From the NCBI RefSeq assembly GCF_004684205.1, contig NZ_SRIO01000003.1, forward strand, positions 62,001 to 126,000: 64,000 nt of DNA. The letters are read 5' to 3'. The notes beneath the pieces were generated by a model. That model worked only from the letters and a program-made list of their open reading frames with translations, did no database searches and was not told where the DNA came from. The position numbers and the translations under genes are program-made. Below are positions 56,351 to 64,000 of this stretch, in pieces; the stretch's first letter is position 1, and each line of letters opens with the position of its first letter. Origin of the DNA: Candidatus Macondimonas diazotrophica (lineage in GTDB: Bacteria; Pseudomonadota; Gammaproteobacteria; UBA5335).

Positions 56351-57097
56351 ATGAAAATTTTGGTGGGTGTCAAGCGGGTCGTTGACTACAACGTCCGCGT
56401 TCAGGTCAAACCGGATGGCTCCGGAGTGGCCCTCGACGGCGTCAAGATGAGTGTCAACCCCTTCGACGAAATTGCGGTCGAAGAGGCATTGCGGCTCAAG
56501 GAAGCGGGTAAGGCCACGGAAGTGATCGTGGTGTCTATCGGGACCTCCGCCTCCCAGGAACAACTGCGTACGGCGCTGGCCATGGGGGCGGATCGCGCCA
56601 TCCTGGTGGAAACGACTGAAGCCTGTCAGCCCCTGACGGTGGCTCGCATCTTCGGCAAGCTGGTGGAGAAGGAAGGCGCCCAGTTGATCATTCTGGGCAA
56701 GCAGGCCATCGACGACGATGCCGGCCAGACCCCGCAGATGCTGGCGGCCCTGCTCGACTGCGCGCAGGCTTCTTATGCCTCGAAGATCGAGATCGACGGG
56801 GGCAGCGCCAAGGTGACACAGGAAGTGGATGCCGGTCTGCAGACCATTGAAGTGGATCTGCCTGCAGTCATCAGTGCCGACCTGCGCCTGAACGAACCCC
56901 GCTATGTCAAGCTGCCGGACATCATGAAGGCGAAGAAGAAACCGCTCGAGACCATCGCCCTGGCGGATCTGGGTGTGGAGCCGGCGGCTGCGCTCAAGGT
57001 GATCAAAACCGAAGCGCCTGCAGCGCGCAGCGGTGGTCGCAAGGTCGCCAGCGCCGAGGATCTGGTTGCTGAACTGAAGAACAAGGGGCTGCTGTAA
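56351..57097 (+). CDS. etfB: Electron transfer flavoprotein beta subunit
   Basis: This 248-residue ETF subunit binds AMP and pairs with EtfA to carry electrons from acyl-CoA dehydrogenases to ETF:quinone oxidoreductase. The N-terminus [36 protein letters not shown] and the signature [29 protein letters not shown] are typical. Its TAA shares one base with the etfA ATG. It is the first gene of a two-gene operon with its own promoter and terminator. Confidence 0.97.
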   Translation: MKILVGVKRVVDYNVRVQVKPDGSGVALDGVKMSVNPFDEIAVEEALRLKEAGKATEVIVVSIGTSASQEQLRTALAMGADRAILVETTEACQPLTVARIFGKLVEKEGAQLIILGKQAIDDDAGQTPQMLAALLDCAQASYASKIEIDGGSAKVTQEVDAGLQTIEVDLPAVISADLRLNEPRYVKLPDIMKAKKKPLETIALADLGVEPAAALKVIKTEAPAARSGGRKVASAEDLVAELKNKGLL

Positions 57098-58044
57098 TGA
57101 GCAAGGTATTGATTATCGGCGAGCAGGCGGGTGGCGTCCTGGGACAGGCCGTGGGCCGAGCGGTCGCTTGTGCCAAGGAGCTGAATCCAGCCGAAGTCGT
57201 GGTGGCGCTGTTTGGCGCAGATGATCTGGCGAATGTGGCGCAGGCCGCTGCGGCGCTGGATGGTGTGACCCGCGTGGTGACCGTGAGCAATCCGGCCAAT
57301 GCCAATCCGTTGGCGGCCCTCGTGGCTCCGCAAGTGGTCGCGTTGGCCCAGCAAGGTGGCTATAGCCACGTCTTGGCCAGTAACTCCAGTTTCGGCAAGG
57401 ACACGCTGCCGCGGGTGGCTGCGCTGTTGGGTGTGCCGCAGGTTACCGACATCATGCAGGTGCTGGGAGAGCGCAGTTTCAAGCGGCCGACCTATGCCGG
57501 CAACGCGATCGTTACCGTCGAAGTCGAAGGTAGCGGCGTAATCTGCGGCACGGTCCGTGGTGCCTCGTATCCCGCCGTCGGTGGGGGTGGCTCGGCGACG
57601 GTCGAAGCGGTGAGTCTGGATGTGGCGCTGCCCAGCCATACCCGATTCGTTTCGCAGGAGACCAGCAAAAGCGATCGTCCCGATCTGCAAAGCGCTCCCA
57701 AGGTCGTCTCCGGCGGCCGCGGTGTTGGCAGTGCGGAGAACTTCAAGATCATCTTCGGCTTTGCGGACAAGATCGGTGCAGCGGTCGGGGCCTCGCGCGC
57801 TGCAGTCGATGCCGGCTTCGTTCCCAATGAGATGCAGGTTGGGCAGACCGGTAAGATCATTGCACCCGAGCTCTACTTCGCGGTGGGGATTTCGGGCGCC
57901 ATTCAGCATCTGGCCGGCATCAAGGATGCCGGGACCATCGTGGCCATCAACAAGGACGAAGAAGCGCCGATTTTCGAGGTGGCTGATCTCGGTCTCGTCG
58001 GTGACCTGTTCCAGGTGTTGCCGGAACTGGAAAAGCTGGTCTAG
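57097..58044 (+). CDS. etfA: Electron transfer flavoprotein alpha subunit
   Basis: This 315-residue subunit binds FAD through its C-terminal domain: GGRGVGSAENFKIIFGFADK, GASRAAVDAGFVPNEMQVGQ, YFAVGISGAIQHLAGIKD and INKDEEAPIFEVADLGLVGD. The N-terminal half carries the family domain shared with EtfB. Start overlaps etfB by one base. With the acyl-CoA ligase and thiolases nearby it supports beta-oxidation; no acyl-CoA dehydrogenase is in this window. Confidence 0.97.
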   Translation: MSKVLIIGEQAGGVLGQAVGRAVACAKELNPAEVVVALFGADDLANVAQAAAALDGVTRVVTVSNPANANPLAALVAPQVVALAQQGGYSHVLASNSSFGKDTLPRVAALLGVPQVTDIMQVLGERSFKRPTYAGNAIVTVEVEGSGVICGTVRGASYPAVGGGGSATVEAVSLDVALPSHTRFVSQETSKSDRPDLQSAPKVVSGGRGVGSAENFKIIFGFADKIGAAVGASRAAVDAGFVPNEMQVGQTGKIIAPELYFAVGISGAIQHLAGIKDAGTIVAINKDEEAPIFEVADLGLVGDLFQVLPELEKLV

Positions 58045-58100
58045 GCTCGGGACATCTACAGGTGCCGGTTACCGTCCGGCACTTGCGGGTATCGCGTGAA

Positions 58101-58129
58101 AAGAGGGAGGCTTGCCTCCCTCTTTTTTT
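58101..58129 (+). terminator. Rho-independent terminator of etfBA
   Basis: AAGAGGGAGG and CCTCCCTCTT pair around CTTG and are followed by T to 58129. It lies 56 bases after the etfA stop. Confidence 0.95.
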
Positions 58130-58265
58130 GTCCGGCATGGTTTGGATGACGCAATGAAGCGACAGCACGCTTGCGGCATTGCGGTTGGGCGGTTTATGTT
58201 CTTCGACCAGCTTCTTTTCCGGGATGCTGGCAATGCCAAGGAAATTTTCATAAGGAGTGTGTTCG

Positions 58266-58664
58266 ATGTCGGCGGAACTGTTTTGGCTCACCTGGACTGT
58301 GATCCTGACCGCCTTTTTCTTCGTGCCCTATGTGCTGAACCGTATCAGCATCCGTGGTCTTTTCGGGGCAATGGGTAATCCGCGCAAGGATGACTTGCCC
58401 GAATCGGACTGGGCGCAGCGCGCGATGCGGGCGCATGCCAATGCGGTCGAAAACCTGGTGGTGTTCGCACCGTTGGTTCTCCTGGTGGAGCTGGTCGGCG
58501 CCAATTCCGCCATGACCGGCTTCGGTGCCGCGCTCTATTTCTGGGGCCGGCTGGCGCACTATGTGATCTATACGCTCGGCATCCCTATCGCCCGAACCGT
58601 CAGCTTCTTTGCCGCCTTTTTCGGCGAAGTGCTGCTCATCATTGCATTGCTTGGCGCAATGTAG
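58266..58664 (+). CDS. MAPEG-family membrane protein
   Basis: This 132-residue protein has four helices and the MAPEG arrangement (RAMRAHANAVENLVVFAPLVLL, then YFWGRLAHYVIYTLGIPIART). Eukaryotic relatives use glutathione and act on leukotrienes or lipid peroxides; bacterial members are poorly known. The motif RAxxNxxE is kept as RAHANAVEN. The start follows AAGGAG at 8-9 bases. It lies 15 bases before the quinone oxidoreductase gene, probably in one operon. Confidence 0.9.
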   Translation: MSAELFWLTWTVILTAFFFVPYVLNRISIRGLFGAMGNPRKDDLPESDWAQRAMRAHANAVENLVVFAPLVLLVELVGANSAMTGFGAALYFWGRLAHYVIYTLGIPIARTVSFFAAFFGEVLLIIALLGAM

Positions 58665-58679
58665 CTCTAGGACGGCGTC

Positions 58680-59663
58680 TTGAAAGCCTTGATCTGTAGT
58701 CGATCGGGTGGTCCGGAAGTGTTGCAGATCGCCGAGGTCGCGCCGCCTCAACTCGGGGCGGATGAGGTCAAAGTGCGAGTCCGTGCCGTCGGGCTCAATC
58801 GCGCCGACCTACTGCAGCGCAGCGGTTTCTATCCACCGCCGGCAGGCTGGGATCCGCACCGGCTGGGCCTGGAATACGCCGGGGACGTGGAAGAGGTGGG
58901 CGCGCACTGCGTGCTGCGTCGGCCGGGTGATCGCATCATGGGTTTGGTCGTCGGGGGCGCTTGTTCGGAATTCATTACCGTTCCGGAACGGGAAACGCTC
59001 CCGGTTCCGGAACGGTTGACGCATGTGCAAGCCGCAGCAATTCCCGAGGCCTTTCTGACCGCATTTCGCGCCCTGTGGGGCGAAGGTGAGCTGGCCTCTG
59101 GGGATGCCGTGCTGATTCGGGTGGCAACGGCCAGTGTGGGCATCGCTGCGATCCAGCTGGCGCGCCTCGCCGATCACGTCGTGGCGGGTACCGGGCGTGA
59201 TGCCGCCCGTCTGGATCTTCTCCGTGACCTGGGACTGGATCATCCGTTGATCGAAGGGGTGCCCGATATGGCGCGCCGCGCGCAGGATGCGCTGGGTGGC
59301 CACGCGCAGGTGATTATCGACCTTTGGGGGGGCGGCCGGCTGGCGGAAAACCTGTCCCTGCTCGGTGAAGAGGGGCGCCTGGTCGTGGTCGGGCTGCTGG
59401 GCGGATCCCGCGATACAATCGATTTGGCGGGATTGCTTATGCGTCGGCAGAGTATTCGCACCCTGACCATGCGCAGTCAGCCCATCGAACGTCGCGTGGC
59501 CTTGGTCCGGCGATTTGAGCGGCAGATCCTTCCCGTTCTGGCTGAAGGTCAATTGCAGATGCCGGTTTCACGCGTTTATCTGATGTCCAATGCCGCCCAG
59601 GCACATCACGACATGGCCCGCGGGGGCCACTTCGGCAAGCTGGTTCTGACTTGGGCCGAATGA
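58680..59663 (+). CDS. Zinc-free quinone oxidoreductase, MDR superfamily
   Basis: This 327-residue NADPH-dependent reductase has the N-terminal GroES-like fold (EVKVRVRAVGLNRADLLQRS) and a Rossmann domain. The usual GAAGGVG motif is replaced by VATASVGIAAIQLA. No zinc-binding cysteines are present. It resembles human PIG3/TP53I3-type NAD(P)H quinone oxidoreductases (SGFYPPPAGWDPHRLGLEYA). The start is TTG at 58680 after AGGA; no ATG fits the family N-terminus MKALI. It reduces quinones or reactive carbonyls. Confidence 0.9.
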   Translation: MKALICSRSGGPEVLQIAEVAPPQLGADEVKVRVRAVGLNRADLLQRSGFYPPPAGWDPHRLGLEYAGDVEEVGAHCVLRRPGDRIMGLVVGGACSEFITVPERETLPVPERLTHVQAAAIPEAFLTAFRALWGEGELASGDAVLIRVATASVGIAAIQLARLADHVVAGTGRDAARLDLLRDLGLDHPLIEGVPDMARRAQDALGGHAQVIIDLWGGGRLAENLSLLGEEGRLVVVGLLGGSRDTIDLAGLLMRRQSIRTLTMRSQPIERRVALVRRFERQILPVLAEGQLQMPVSRVYLMSNAAQAHHDMARGGHFGKLVLTWAE

Positions 59664-59706
59664 ATACCTATTAGTCAAAACGACTCTGGTGTGGGAGAGC
59701 GAGGTT

Positions 59707-61335
59707 ATGCGCAGCACGATGATGCCTGATGGATTGACACTGGACTTGTTGCTGGAACGCACCGAGCGCTTGTTTCCGGACACGCCAATTGTCTCCAGAG
59801 CCCCTGATCGAACGCTGCGGCGCTCGACCTATGCCGCCATGGCGCGCCGGGTGCGCGATCTCGCCGGCGGATTGCAGGTAGCGGGATTGCAGCCGGGCGA
59901 TCGTGTGGCGAGCCTGATGTGGAATCACCAGCCCCATCTGGAAGCCTACTTCGGTGTTCCCTTGGCCGGGGGCGTGCTGCATACACTCAATCCGCGGCTT
60001 TCTGACGAAGACCTTTGTTACATCATCCAGGACGGCGGCGATCGATTCCTGATCCTGGATGATGTCCTGCTCCCCGTGTATGCGCGGATCCGGGACCGTT
60101 TGAGCCTGGAGCGGGTCTGGGTGGTTTGTTGGCAGGATGCTTCGGTCGACGACGCGACGCTCTCGGACTATGAAGCACTGCTCGCATCGGGCACGGGCCG
60201 TTCGACGCTGCCCGTGATCGACGAGAGTGATCCTTGTTTGATGTGCTATACCTCGGGCACGACCGGGCGGCCGAAAGGAGTGGTGTATTCCCACCGGTCC
60301 ACCGTGCTGCATGCCCTGGCCAGCGCGTTGCCGGATGAGCTTGGATTGTCATGCCGCGATACGGTGACGCCCGTGGTGCCGATGTTCCATGCCAATGCGT
60401 GGGGCCTACCGTTTTCCGCCACACTGGTGGGAGCGAGCCAGGTGTTGCCCGGCCCGCATCTGGATGCGGAAAGTCTCCTCGACCTGTTCGCAGGCGAGCA
60501 GGTGACCGTGACGGCCGGGGTGCCCACCATCTGGTTGGGACTGCTTGAGGCCTTGCGCGCCGAACCAAAGCGGTGGTCCTTGCCCCGCATGCGTACGGTG
60601 GTGGGGGGGTCTGCGGTGCCGGGTTCCTTGATTCAGGGGCTGGCGACGTTCGGGATGTCGGTGATTCAGGGGTGGGGAATGACTGAAACCTCGCCTCTGG
60701 CTGCATTGGCACAACTCAAGCCTGCGCACGAAGACTTGCCGCCCGATCAACGGATACGTTACCAGACCAGCCAAGGCCTTGCCTGTCCGTTGGTGCGTTT
60801 ACGCATTGCAGATGATGCGGGGAATACGCTGCCTTGGGATGGCGAGCGCATGGGCGAGGTTCAGGTACGTGGGCCGTGGATTACCGGCTCCTATCACGGC
60901 GGCGAGGGTCAGGACAAATTCACTGCCGACGGGTGGCTTCGAACGGGGGATGTCGCCGTCGTGGATCCCGAGGGCTATGTGTTTCTGACCGATCGGACCA
61001 AGGACCTGATCAAGTCCGGAGGCGAATGGATCAGCTCAGTGGCCCTGGAAAATGCACTGATGGATCATCCCGCGGTGCATGAGGCCGCCGTGATTGCGAT
61101 TCCGCATCCCCGCTGGGGGGAGCGGCCCCTCGCGGTCATTGTTTTCAAATCTGATCGATCGGCTTCGAGTGACGAACTCAGGACATTTTTGGCCGAGCGA
61201 TTTGCCAAATGGATGGTGCCGGATCAGTACATGATCGAACCTGCGATCCCCCGAACATCCACGGGCAAGTTCAATAAACTTGCCCTGCGCCAGCAATTTT
61301 CCCAATTGCCCTCGGAGTTCACCGGCGGTGTCTGA
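59707..61335 (+). CDS. Acyl-CoA ligase (AMP-binding, fatty or aromatic/short-branched acid type)
   Basis: This 542-residue adenylate-forming enzyme activates a carboxylic acid to its CoA ester. Motifs: A3 YTSGTTGRPKG (181-191), A5 GWGMTETSP, A7 LRTGDVA, A8 RTKDLIKSGGEWISS and the catalytic lysine in TSTGKFNKLALR. Gene order and sequence style resemble medium- or long-chain and 3-methylmercaptopropionate ligases; the substrate is not fixed. The ATG at 59707 follows GCGAGG; an earlier in-frame ATG at 59689 is possible. The stop overlaps the following DUF1289 start. Confidence 0.92.
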   Translation: MRSTMMPDGLTLDLLLERTERLFPDTPIVSRAPDRTLRRSTYAAMARRVRDLAGGLQVAGLQPGDRVASLMWNHQPHLEAYFGVPLAGGVLHTLNPRLSDEDLCYIIQDGGDRFLILDDVLLPVYARIRDRLSLERVWVVCWQDASVDDATLSDYEALLASGTGRSTLPVIDESDPCLMCYTSGTTGRPKGVVYSHRSTVLHALASALPDELGLSCRDTVTPVVPMFHANAWGLPFSATLVGASQVLPGPHLDAESLLDLFAGEQVTVTAGVPTIWLGLLEALRAEPKRWSLPRMRTVVGGSAVPGSLIQGLATFGMSVIQGWGMTETSPLAALAQLKPAHEDLPPDQRIRYQTSQGLACPLVRLRIADDAGNTLPWDGERMGEVQVRGPWITGSYHGGEGQDKFTADGWLRTGDVAVVDPEGYVFLTDRTKDLIKSGGEWISSVALENALMDHPAVHEAAVIAIPHPRWGERPLAVIVFKSDRSASSDELRTFLAERFAKWMVPDQYMIEPAIPRTSTGKFNKLALRQQFSQLPSEFTGGV

Positions 61336-61525
61336 AGTTCCGGAGCCATGTTCCCCCTGTTGCCAGGTCTGTCAGCTCGATGGCCAGGGAATTTGTATTG
61401 GTTGTGGGCGAAGCGCCGAGGAAATCCGGTGCTGGCTCAGTCTGGACCGGGAAGGGCGCTGGGCTATCTTGCGGACGGCGGCCGAGCGGCGCCGCAAGCT
61501 GAACAACCGTGGGCCCGATGAGTGA
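61328..61525 (+). CDS. DUF1289 small cysteine-rich protein
   Basis: This 65-residue protein starts at GTG 61328, overlapping the acyl-CoA ligase stop by 8 bases. It has six cysteines, with the DUF1289 motif SPCCQVCQLDGQGICIGCGR followed by EEIRCWLSLDREGRW. The motif suggests a metal or Fe-S site. The family is often encoded next to redox or metabolic genes and has no settled function. The C-terminus is basic (AAERRRKLNN). Confidence 0.9.
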   Translation: MSEVPEPCSPCCQVCQLDGQGICIGCGRSAEEIRCWLSLDREGRWAILRTAAERRRKLNNRGPDE

Positions 61526-61546
61526 CCGGAGCATGAGGCGCAGGGA

Positions 61547-61861
61547 ATGATGGGTGCAATGTCGCGTTACGGATTGGTTGGACAACTGGCCTTGACGGCC
61601 TTGTTTGCGGTGATGACGGTGATCATGGGGGTCGTACTGTTGGTTTACGTCATCTATATCGACATGGATCCGCGAATGCCTCGCGACTTGCCGTTTCTAA
61701 CCCGCGTGACGGGTTGGTTCCTGGCCGCAAGCGTGTTCTTCGGACTTGGAAGCTGGGCGCTTCAGCGGCGTCACTGGACGCGCTGGGTGTGGTGGGTTCC
61801 GCAGATCGGTGTGCTGCTGGCCCTGTGGGGGATGATTCAGAGTCTGCGGGTCGCCAGCTGA
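61547..61861 (+). CDS. Small membrane protein, unrecognised
   Basis: This protein of about 104 residues has three hydrophobic segments (VGQLALTALFAVMTVIMGVVLLVYVIYI, shown here only as about 10-37; TGWFLAASVFFGLGSWAL; VWWVPQIGVLLALWGMI). The middle loop DMDPRMPRDLP is acidic and proline-rich. ATGs at 61547, 61550 and 61559 are all possible. I do not recognise the family. It follows DUF1289 after 21 bases and precedes a terminator, so it is the last gene of that operon. Confidence 0.75.
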   Translation: MMGAMSRYGLVGQLALTALFAVMTVIMGVVLLVYVIYIDMDPRMPRDLPFLTRVTGWFLAASVFFGLGSWALQRRHWTRWVWWVPQIGVLLALWGMIQSLRVAS

Positions 61862-61884
61862 GGATGTGTCTTTATAGGTGATAT

Positions 61885-61917
61885 GAAAAAAAGCCGGCTT
61901 TGAAGGCCGGCTTTTTT
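61885..61917. terminator. Bidirectional rho-independent terminator
   Basis: The stem AAGCCGGC/GCCGGCTT (61891-61898, 61906-61913) is flanked by A and T runs on both sides. It serves the plus-strand small membrane protein gene and the minus-strand ABC1 gene, which end on either side. Confidence 0.95.
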
Positions 61918-61949
61918 CTGTACGCCGAAGCGCTACGATGTCGAAGGGA

Positions 61950-63323
61950 TCAGGATGCCTTGGACATGCCCGGCATCATGTTGAAGGGGACTCGGTAGAT
62001 CTGCATCAGACCCCCCACCGTCATGAGCACACGGCTCATGCCGACGAAGGAGTCTGGGACGATGATCCGGTGTTCCTGGAACACTTCCATCAGCTCCTCG
62101 ATCACCTCGTCCACGCCTTTCTTCTTCATGTCACGCATGATTTCGCCAGCGCGGGTCTTGGCTTCGGGCTTGCCTCGCTTGGTCCGGATAAAGTACTGCG
62201 ACAGATCCTCGACCGTTTCCGCATCGATGCCGCCGAAACCGCATTCCTGCATAAGCTTGCCCAGATTCTCGCCGGCCTGCGTCTCATCCTGTCCTTTGCC
62301 CTGATTGAGCATGTAGAGCATCAGCCGGGTGTAGTTCATCGTCTCTTTGGGCGTCAGCCGACCGATCACACCATAATCCAGAATCCAGACATTCTTATCC
62401 TGGTCGACCATGAAGTTGCCGGGGTGGGGATCGGCCTGGAACACACCGAACTTGGTGATCTGTTGCATGTAGCTGTCCTGGACGACGGACAGCAGATCAC
62501 GCGCTTCTTCCTTATTGTTGCGATCGAGGTGACTGACCAGCCGGGTGCCCTCGATCCACTCGGTGACGATGACCTTTTCTTTGGACAGATCTTCCACCAG
62601 CACCGGGATGCGAATGCGTGGATGGTGTTGTTGCTGCGAGAAAATCCGCATGTTTTCCGCCTCGATACGGAAATCCAGCTCCTCGGCGGTCATTTTCAGC
62701 AGCTGCTCGATCATCTGCTTGATGTCGATCTGTGGCACACGGCTCTTGAGCAGTTCGGCCATCATCCGGAACAGACCGAAATCCTGGTAGAAGAGTTCCT
62801 TGACATTCGGCAGCTGAACCTTAATGGCGACCAGCCGGCCATCTTTGAGCTTGGCCCGGTGCACCTGGCCGATCGACGCGGTTGCAGCGGGATCTTCCTC
62901 CACCCACTCGAAGTGATCACGCCAGTTTGCACCGAGCTGGTCTTCCATGACCGGCACCACATCGTGGAACGGAACCGGTTTGGCGTCGTTCTGCAGCTTC
63001 TTGAGCGCGTCGATGTATTCACGCGGCAGCATGTCGGGACGCGCGCTCATGAACTGCGCGAGCTTCACCCAGGTTGCGCCATTGTGCTTGCAAAGGTTGT
63101 AGAGCAGTTCGGCGTTTTTCGGATGTGCTGCCTTGAAGTAAGGTTTGCGCTCTTTCCAATCGGACAGATGCTTGGTGCGCGCACGCACTTTCCGGTAAGA
63201 CCGGTCGATCTTGTAGACCGTGACGATCGCATTCAGATAGCGCCGCCGCCCGCGCCAGATCTGGCCGAGGTTCTTGAAGCTGAGCCAGCTCCCATCCGTG
63301 GAGGGTTCAGGTGTCCGTTGCAT
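61950..63323 (-). CDS. ABC1/UbiB (AarF) kinase-like protein with altered KxGQ motif
   Basis: This 457-residue member of the ABC1/UbiB family has ASIGQVH (149-155), the ATP lysine (Lys168, AIKVQ), the catalytic-loop DPHPGN (298-303) and DYG (316-318). The family KxGQ motif is Lys87-Leu-Ala89-Gln90 here, with Ala for Gly. UbiB-type proteins are atypical kinase/ATPases that support ubiquinone synthesis or lipid transport. It lacks the two C-terminal helices of UbiB, so it is probably a cytoplasmic paralogue. The start at 63323 follows GAGGA. It is not next to ubiE or ubiJ. Confidence 0.9.
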   Translation of the reverse strand: MQRTPEPSTDGSWLSFKNLGQIWRGRRRYLNAIVTVYKIDRSYRKVRARTKHLSDWKERKPYFKAAHPKNAELLYNLCKHNGATWVKLAQFMSARPDMLPREYIDALKKLQNDAKPVPFHDVVPVMEDQLGANWRDHFEWVEEDPAATASIGQVHRAKLKDGRLVAIKVQLPNVKELFYQDFGLFRMMAELLKSRVPQIDIKQMIEQLLKMTAEELDFRIEAENMRIFSQQQHHPRIRIPVLVEDLSKEKVIVTEWIEGTRLVSHLDRNNKEEARDLLSVVQDSYMQQITKFGVFQADPHPGNFMVDQDKNVWILDYGVIGRLTPKETMNYTRLMLYMLNQGKGQDETQAGENLGKLMQECGFGGIDAETVEDLSQYFIRTKRGKPEAKTRAGEIMRDMKKKGVDEVIEELMEVFQEHRIIVPDSFVGMSRVLMTVGGLMQIYRVPFNMMPGMSKAS

Positions 63324-63402
63324 TGGGAATGTCCTCGAGGGAAAACAGTACATGCCCTCGCCTTTCAGGAGGGCGCCACTGCTACATGAATCTGTAAAGA
63401 AA

Positions 63403-63418
63403 ACCCTGAATTCAGGGT
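63403..63418. promoter_or_regulatory. Perfect 16-base palindrome upstream of the ABC1 gene
   Basis: ACCCTGAATTCAGGGT lies 80 bases upstream of the ABC1-family ATG. It may be an operator. On the minus strand it is followed by TTTCTTT, so it could also act as a weak terminator for the TolC-family gene that ends at 63599. Confidence 0.5.
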
Positions 63419-63598
63419 ATTAGGATTATTATTGAGCTTTAATAAAAAGAGGTCAACCTATTGATCCCGTAAATTGTACAAGTAAAAAGAACCCGCTTTT
63501 TACTAAGGCGATGATTCTTCGGGAGAGTTTGGTCCTGTACGCTTTGGCTGACAGCAACATCGGCTCCTATTAGGGCCGACTGCACGCCAATGGATCCC

Positions 63599-64000
63599 TC
63601 ATTCAATGGCACCGGGAGCAGAGATTCCGCGATAAGTCAACAGCGTGCCGTCCTGCCGATACAGGTCAATCAGCGCTTTGCGCAGATTCACCACGGAGCG
63701 AACCTCTTCGATCTGGGCAGAAACCAGATCCCGCTGGGCGCGAGCGAGCAGGGTGGCGGTCGATTTACCGACCAGGAAGTTCTCCCGTTCTGCGATATGG
63801 GCCGCTTCCTGAAGCTGGCGTGTTGCGGCAGTTGCGGTGACCTGCTCCTCCGCCCGCTTGACTTCCATGAAGGCGCTTCGCACATCCAGCTCCGCGAGCT
63901 GCTCCAGGTTCTGCAAGGCGAGTTCACGTTGGTCCCGCGCCGTTAGCGACTGAAGATGGATTGCTCGGGATTGCCGGTTACCGACCGGGAAGTCCAGCCT
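63599..64000 (-). CDS. TolC-family outer-membrane protein, C-terminal part, cut by window edge
   Basis: The last 133 codons of a TolC-like channel are present, and the reading frame stays open to the right edge. The sequence starts with RLDFPVGNRQSR, typical for the second half of the barrel. It continues with long helices (LQNLEQLAELDVRSAFMEVK and RENFLVGKSTATLLARAQRD) and ends ALIDLYRQDGTLLTYRGI. This is a separate gene from the TolC-family protein at 10869-12146. The pump partners, if any, lie outside the window. Confidence 0.9.
   Translation of the reverse strand, partial: RLDFPVGNRQSRAIHLQSLTARDQRELALQNLEQLAELDVRSAFMEVKRAEEQVTATAATRQLQEAAHIAERENFLVGKSTATLLARAQRDLVSAQIEEVRSVVNLRKALIDLYRQDGTLLTYRGISAPGAIE

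Overview
The window is a compact, GC-rich chromosomal segment of a gammaproteobacterium. The evidence is the tig-clpP-clpX-lon-hup-ppiD block, the gloB-methyltransferase-rnhA-dnaQ block, FabI, RraA, ClpP residues at E. coli numbering, and a classical CTGT-N8-ACAG LexA box. Gene content points to a free-living aerobe that oxidises sulfide, grows on lipids or hydrocarbons and copes with salt or pH stress. It has an Acidithiobacillus-like sulfide:quinone reductase, a glyoxylate shunt, ETF, thiolases, acyl-CoA ligase, a MFE-2-like dehydrogenase and an Mrp-type antiporter. I cannot name the genus; a lipid- or hydrocarbon-degrading lineage is only an inference. No phage, insertion sequence or CRISPR array was seen.

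Layout. 1-3.25 kb: lexA-imuA-imuB-dnaE2 SOS mutagenesis operon on the minus strand, with a LexA box touching the lexA start codon. 3.4-13.05 kb: a sulfide-response island. A two-cysteine ArsR repressor of BigR/SqrR/YgaV type heads a minus-strand operon (DUF2892 protein, membrane-fusion protein, RND pump). Diverging from it is SQR, a haem protein, a TrxC-type thioredoxin and a TolC-like channel, and a convergent YeeE/YedE permease pair follows. 13.25-22.1 kb: tRNA-Leu, then the proteostasis block tig, clpP, clpX, lon (with a textbook sigma-32 promoter), HU, tRNA-Val, tRNA-Asp and ppiD. 22.1-28.7 kb: an SLC1-type symporter, fabI, mltD, gloB, a methyltransferase, rnhA and dnaQ.

28.7-36.7 kb: a minus-strand Mrp/Mbh-like cation antiporter cluster (E, F, G, a DUF4040 protein, B, C, D, a second D, and a third NuoL-like subunit separated by a LysE exporter). 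37-45.8 kb: a flavin monooxygenase, rmuC, an SCPx-type thiolase, a MFE-2-like hydroxyacyl-CoA dehydrogenase, two hotdog thioesterases, a flavodoxin, DUF1244, RraA and a patatin-like protein. 45.8-50.1 kb: a LysR regulator diverging from malate synthase and isocitrate lyase. 50.3-54.7 kb: TraB, FkbM methyltransferase, UDP-glucose dehydrogenase and a ketopantoate-reductase-like protein. 54.9-61.9 kb: thiolase, etfBA, a MAPEG protein, quinone oxidoreductase, acyl-CoA ligase, DUF1289 and a small membrane protein. 61.9-64 kb: an ABC1/UbiB kinase-like protein and the 3' end of a TolC-family gene.

The best candidate for an under-described system is the 3.4-13 kb island. There a probable persulfide sensor sits between two divergent operons that together encode sulfide oxidation, thiol handling and all three parts of an RND efflux pump. 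The Mbh-ordered antiporter cluster with three proton-channel-like subunits is the second.
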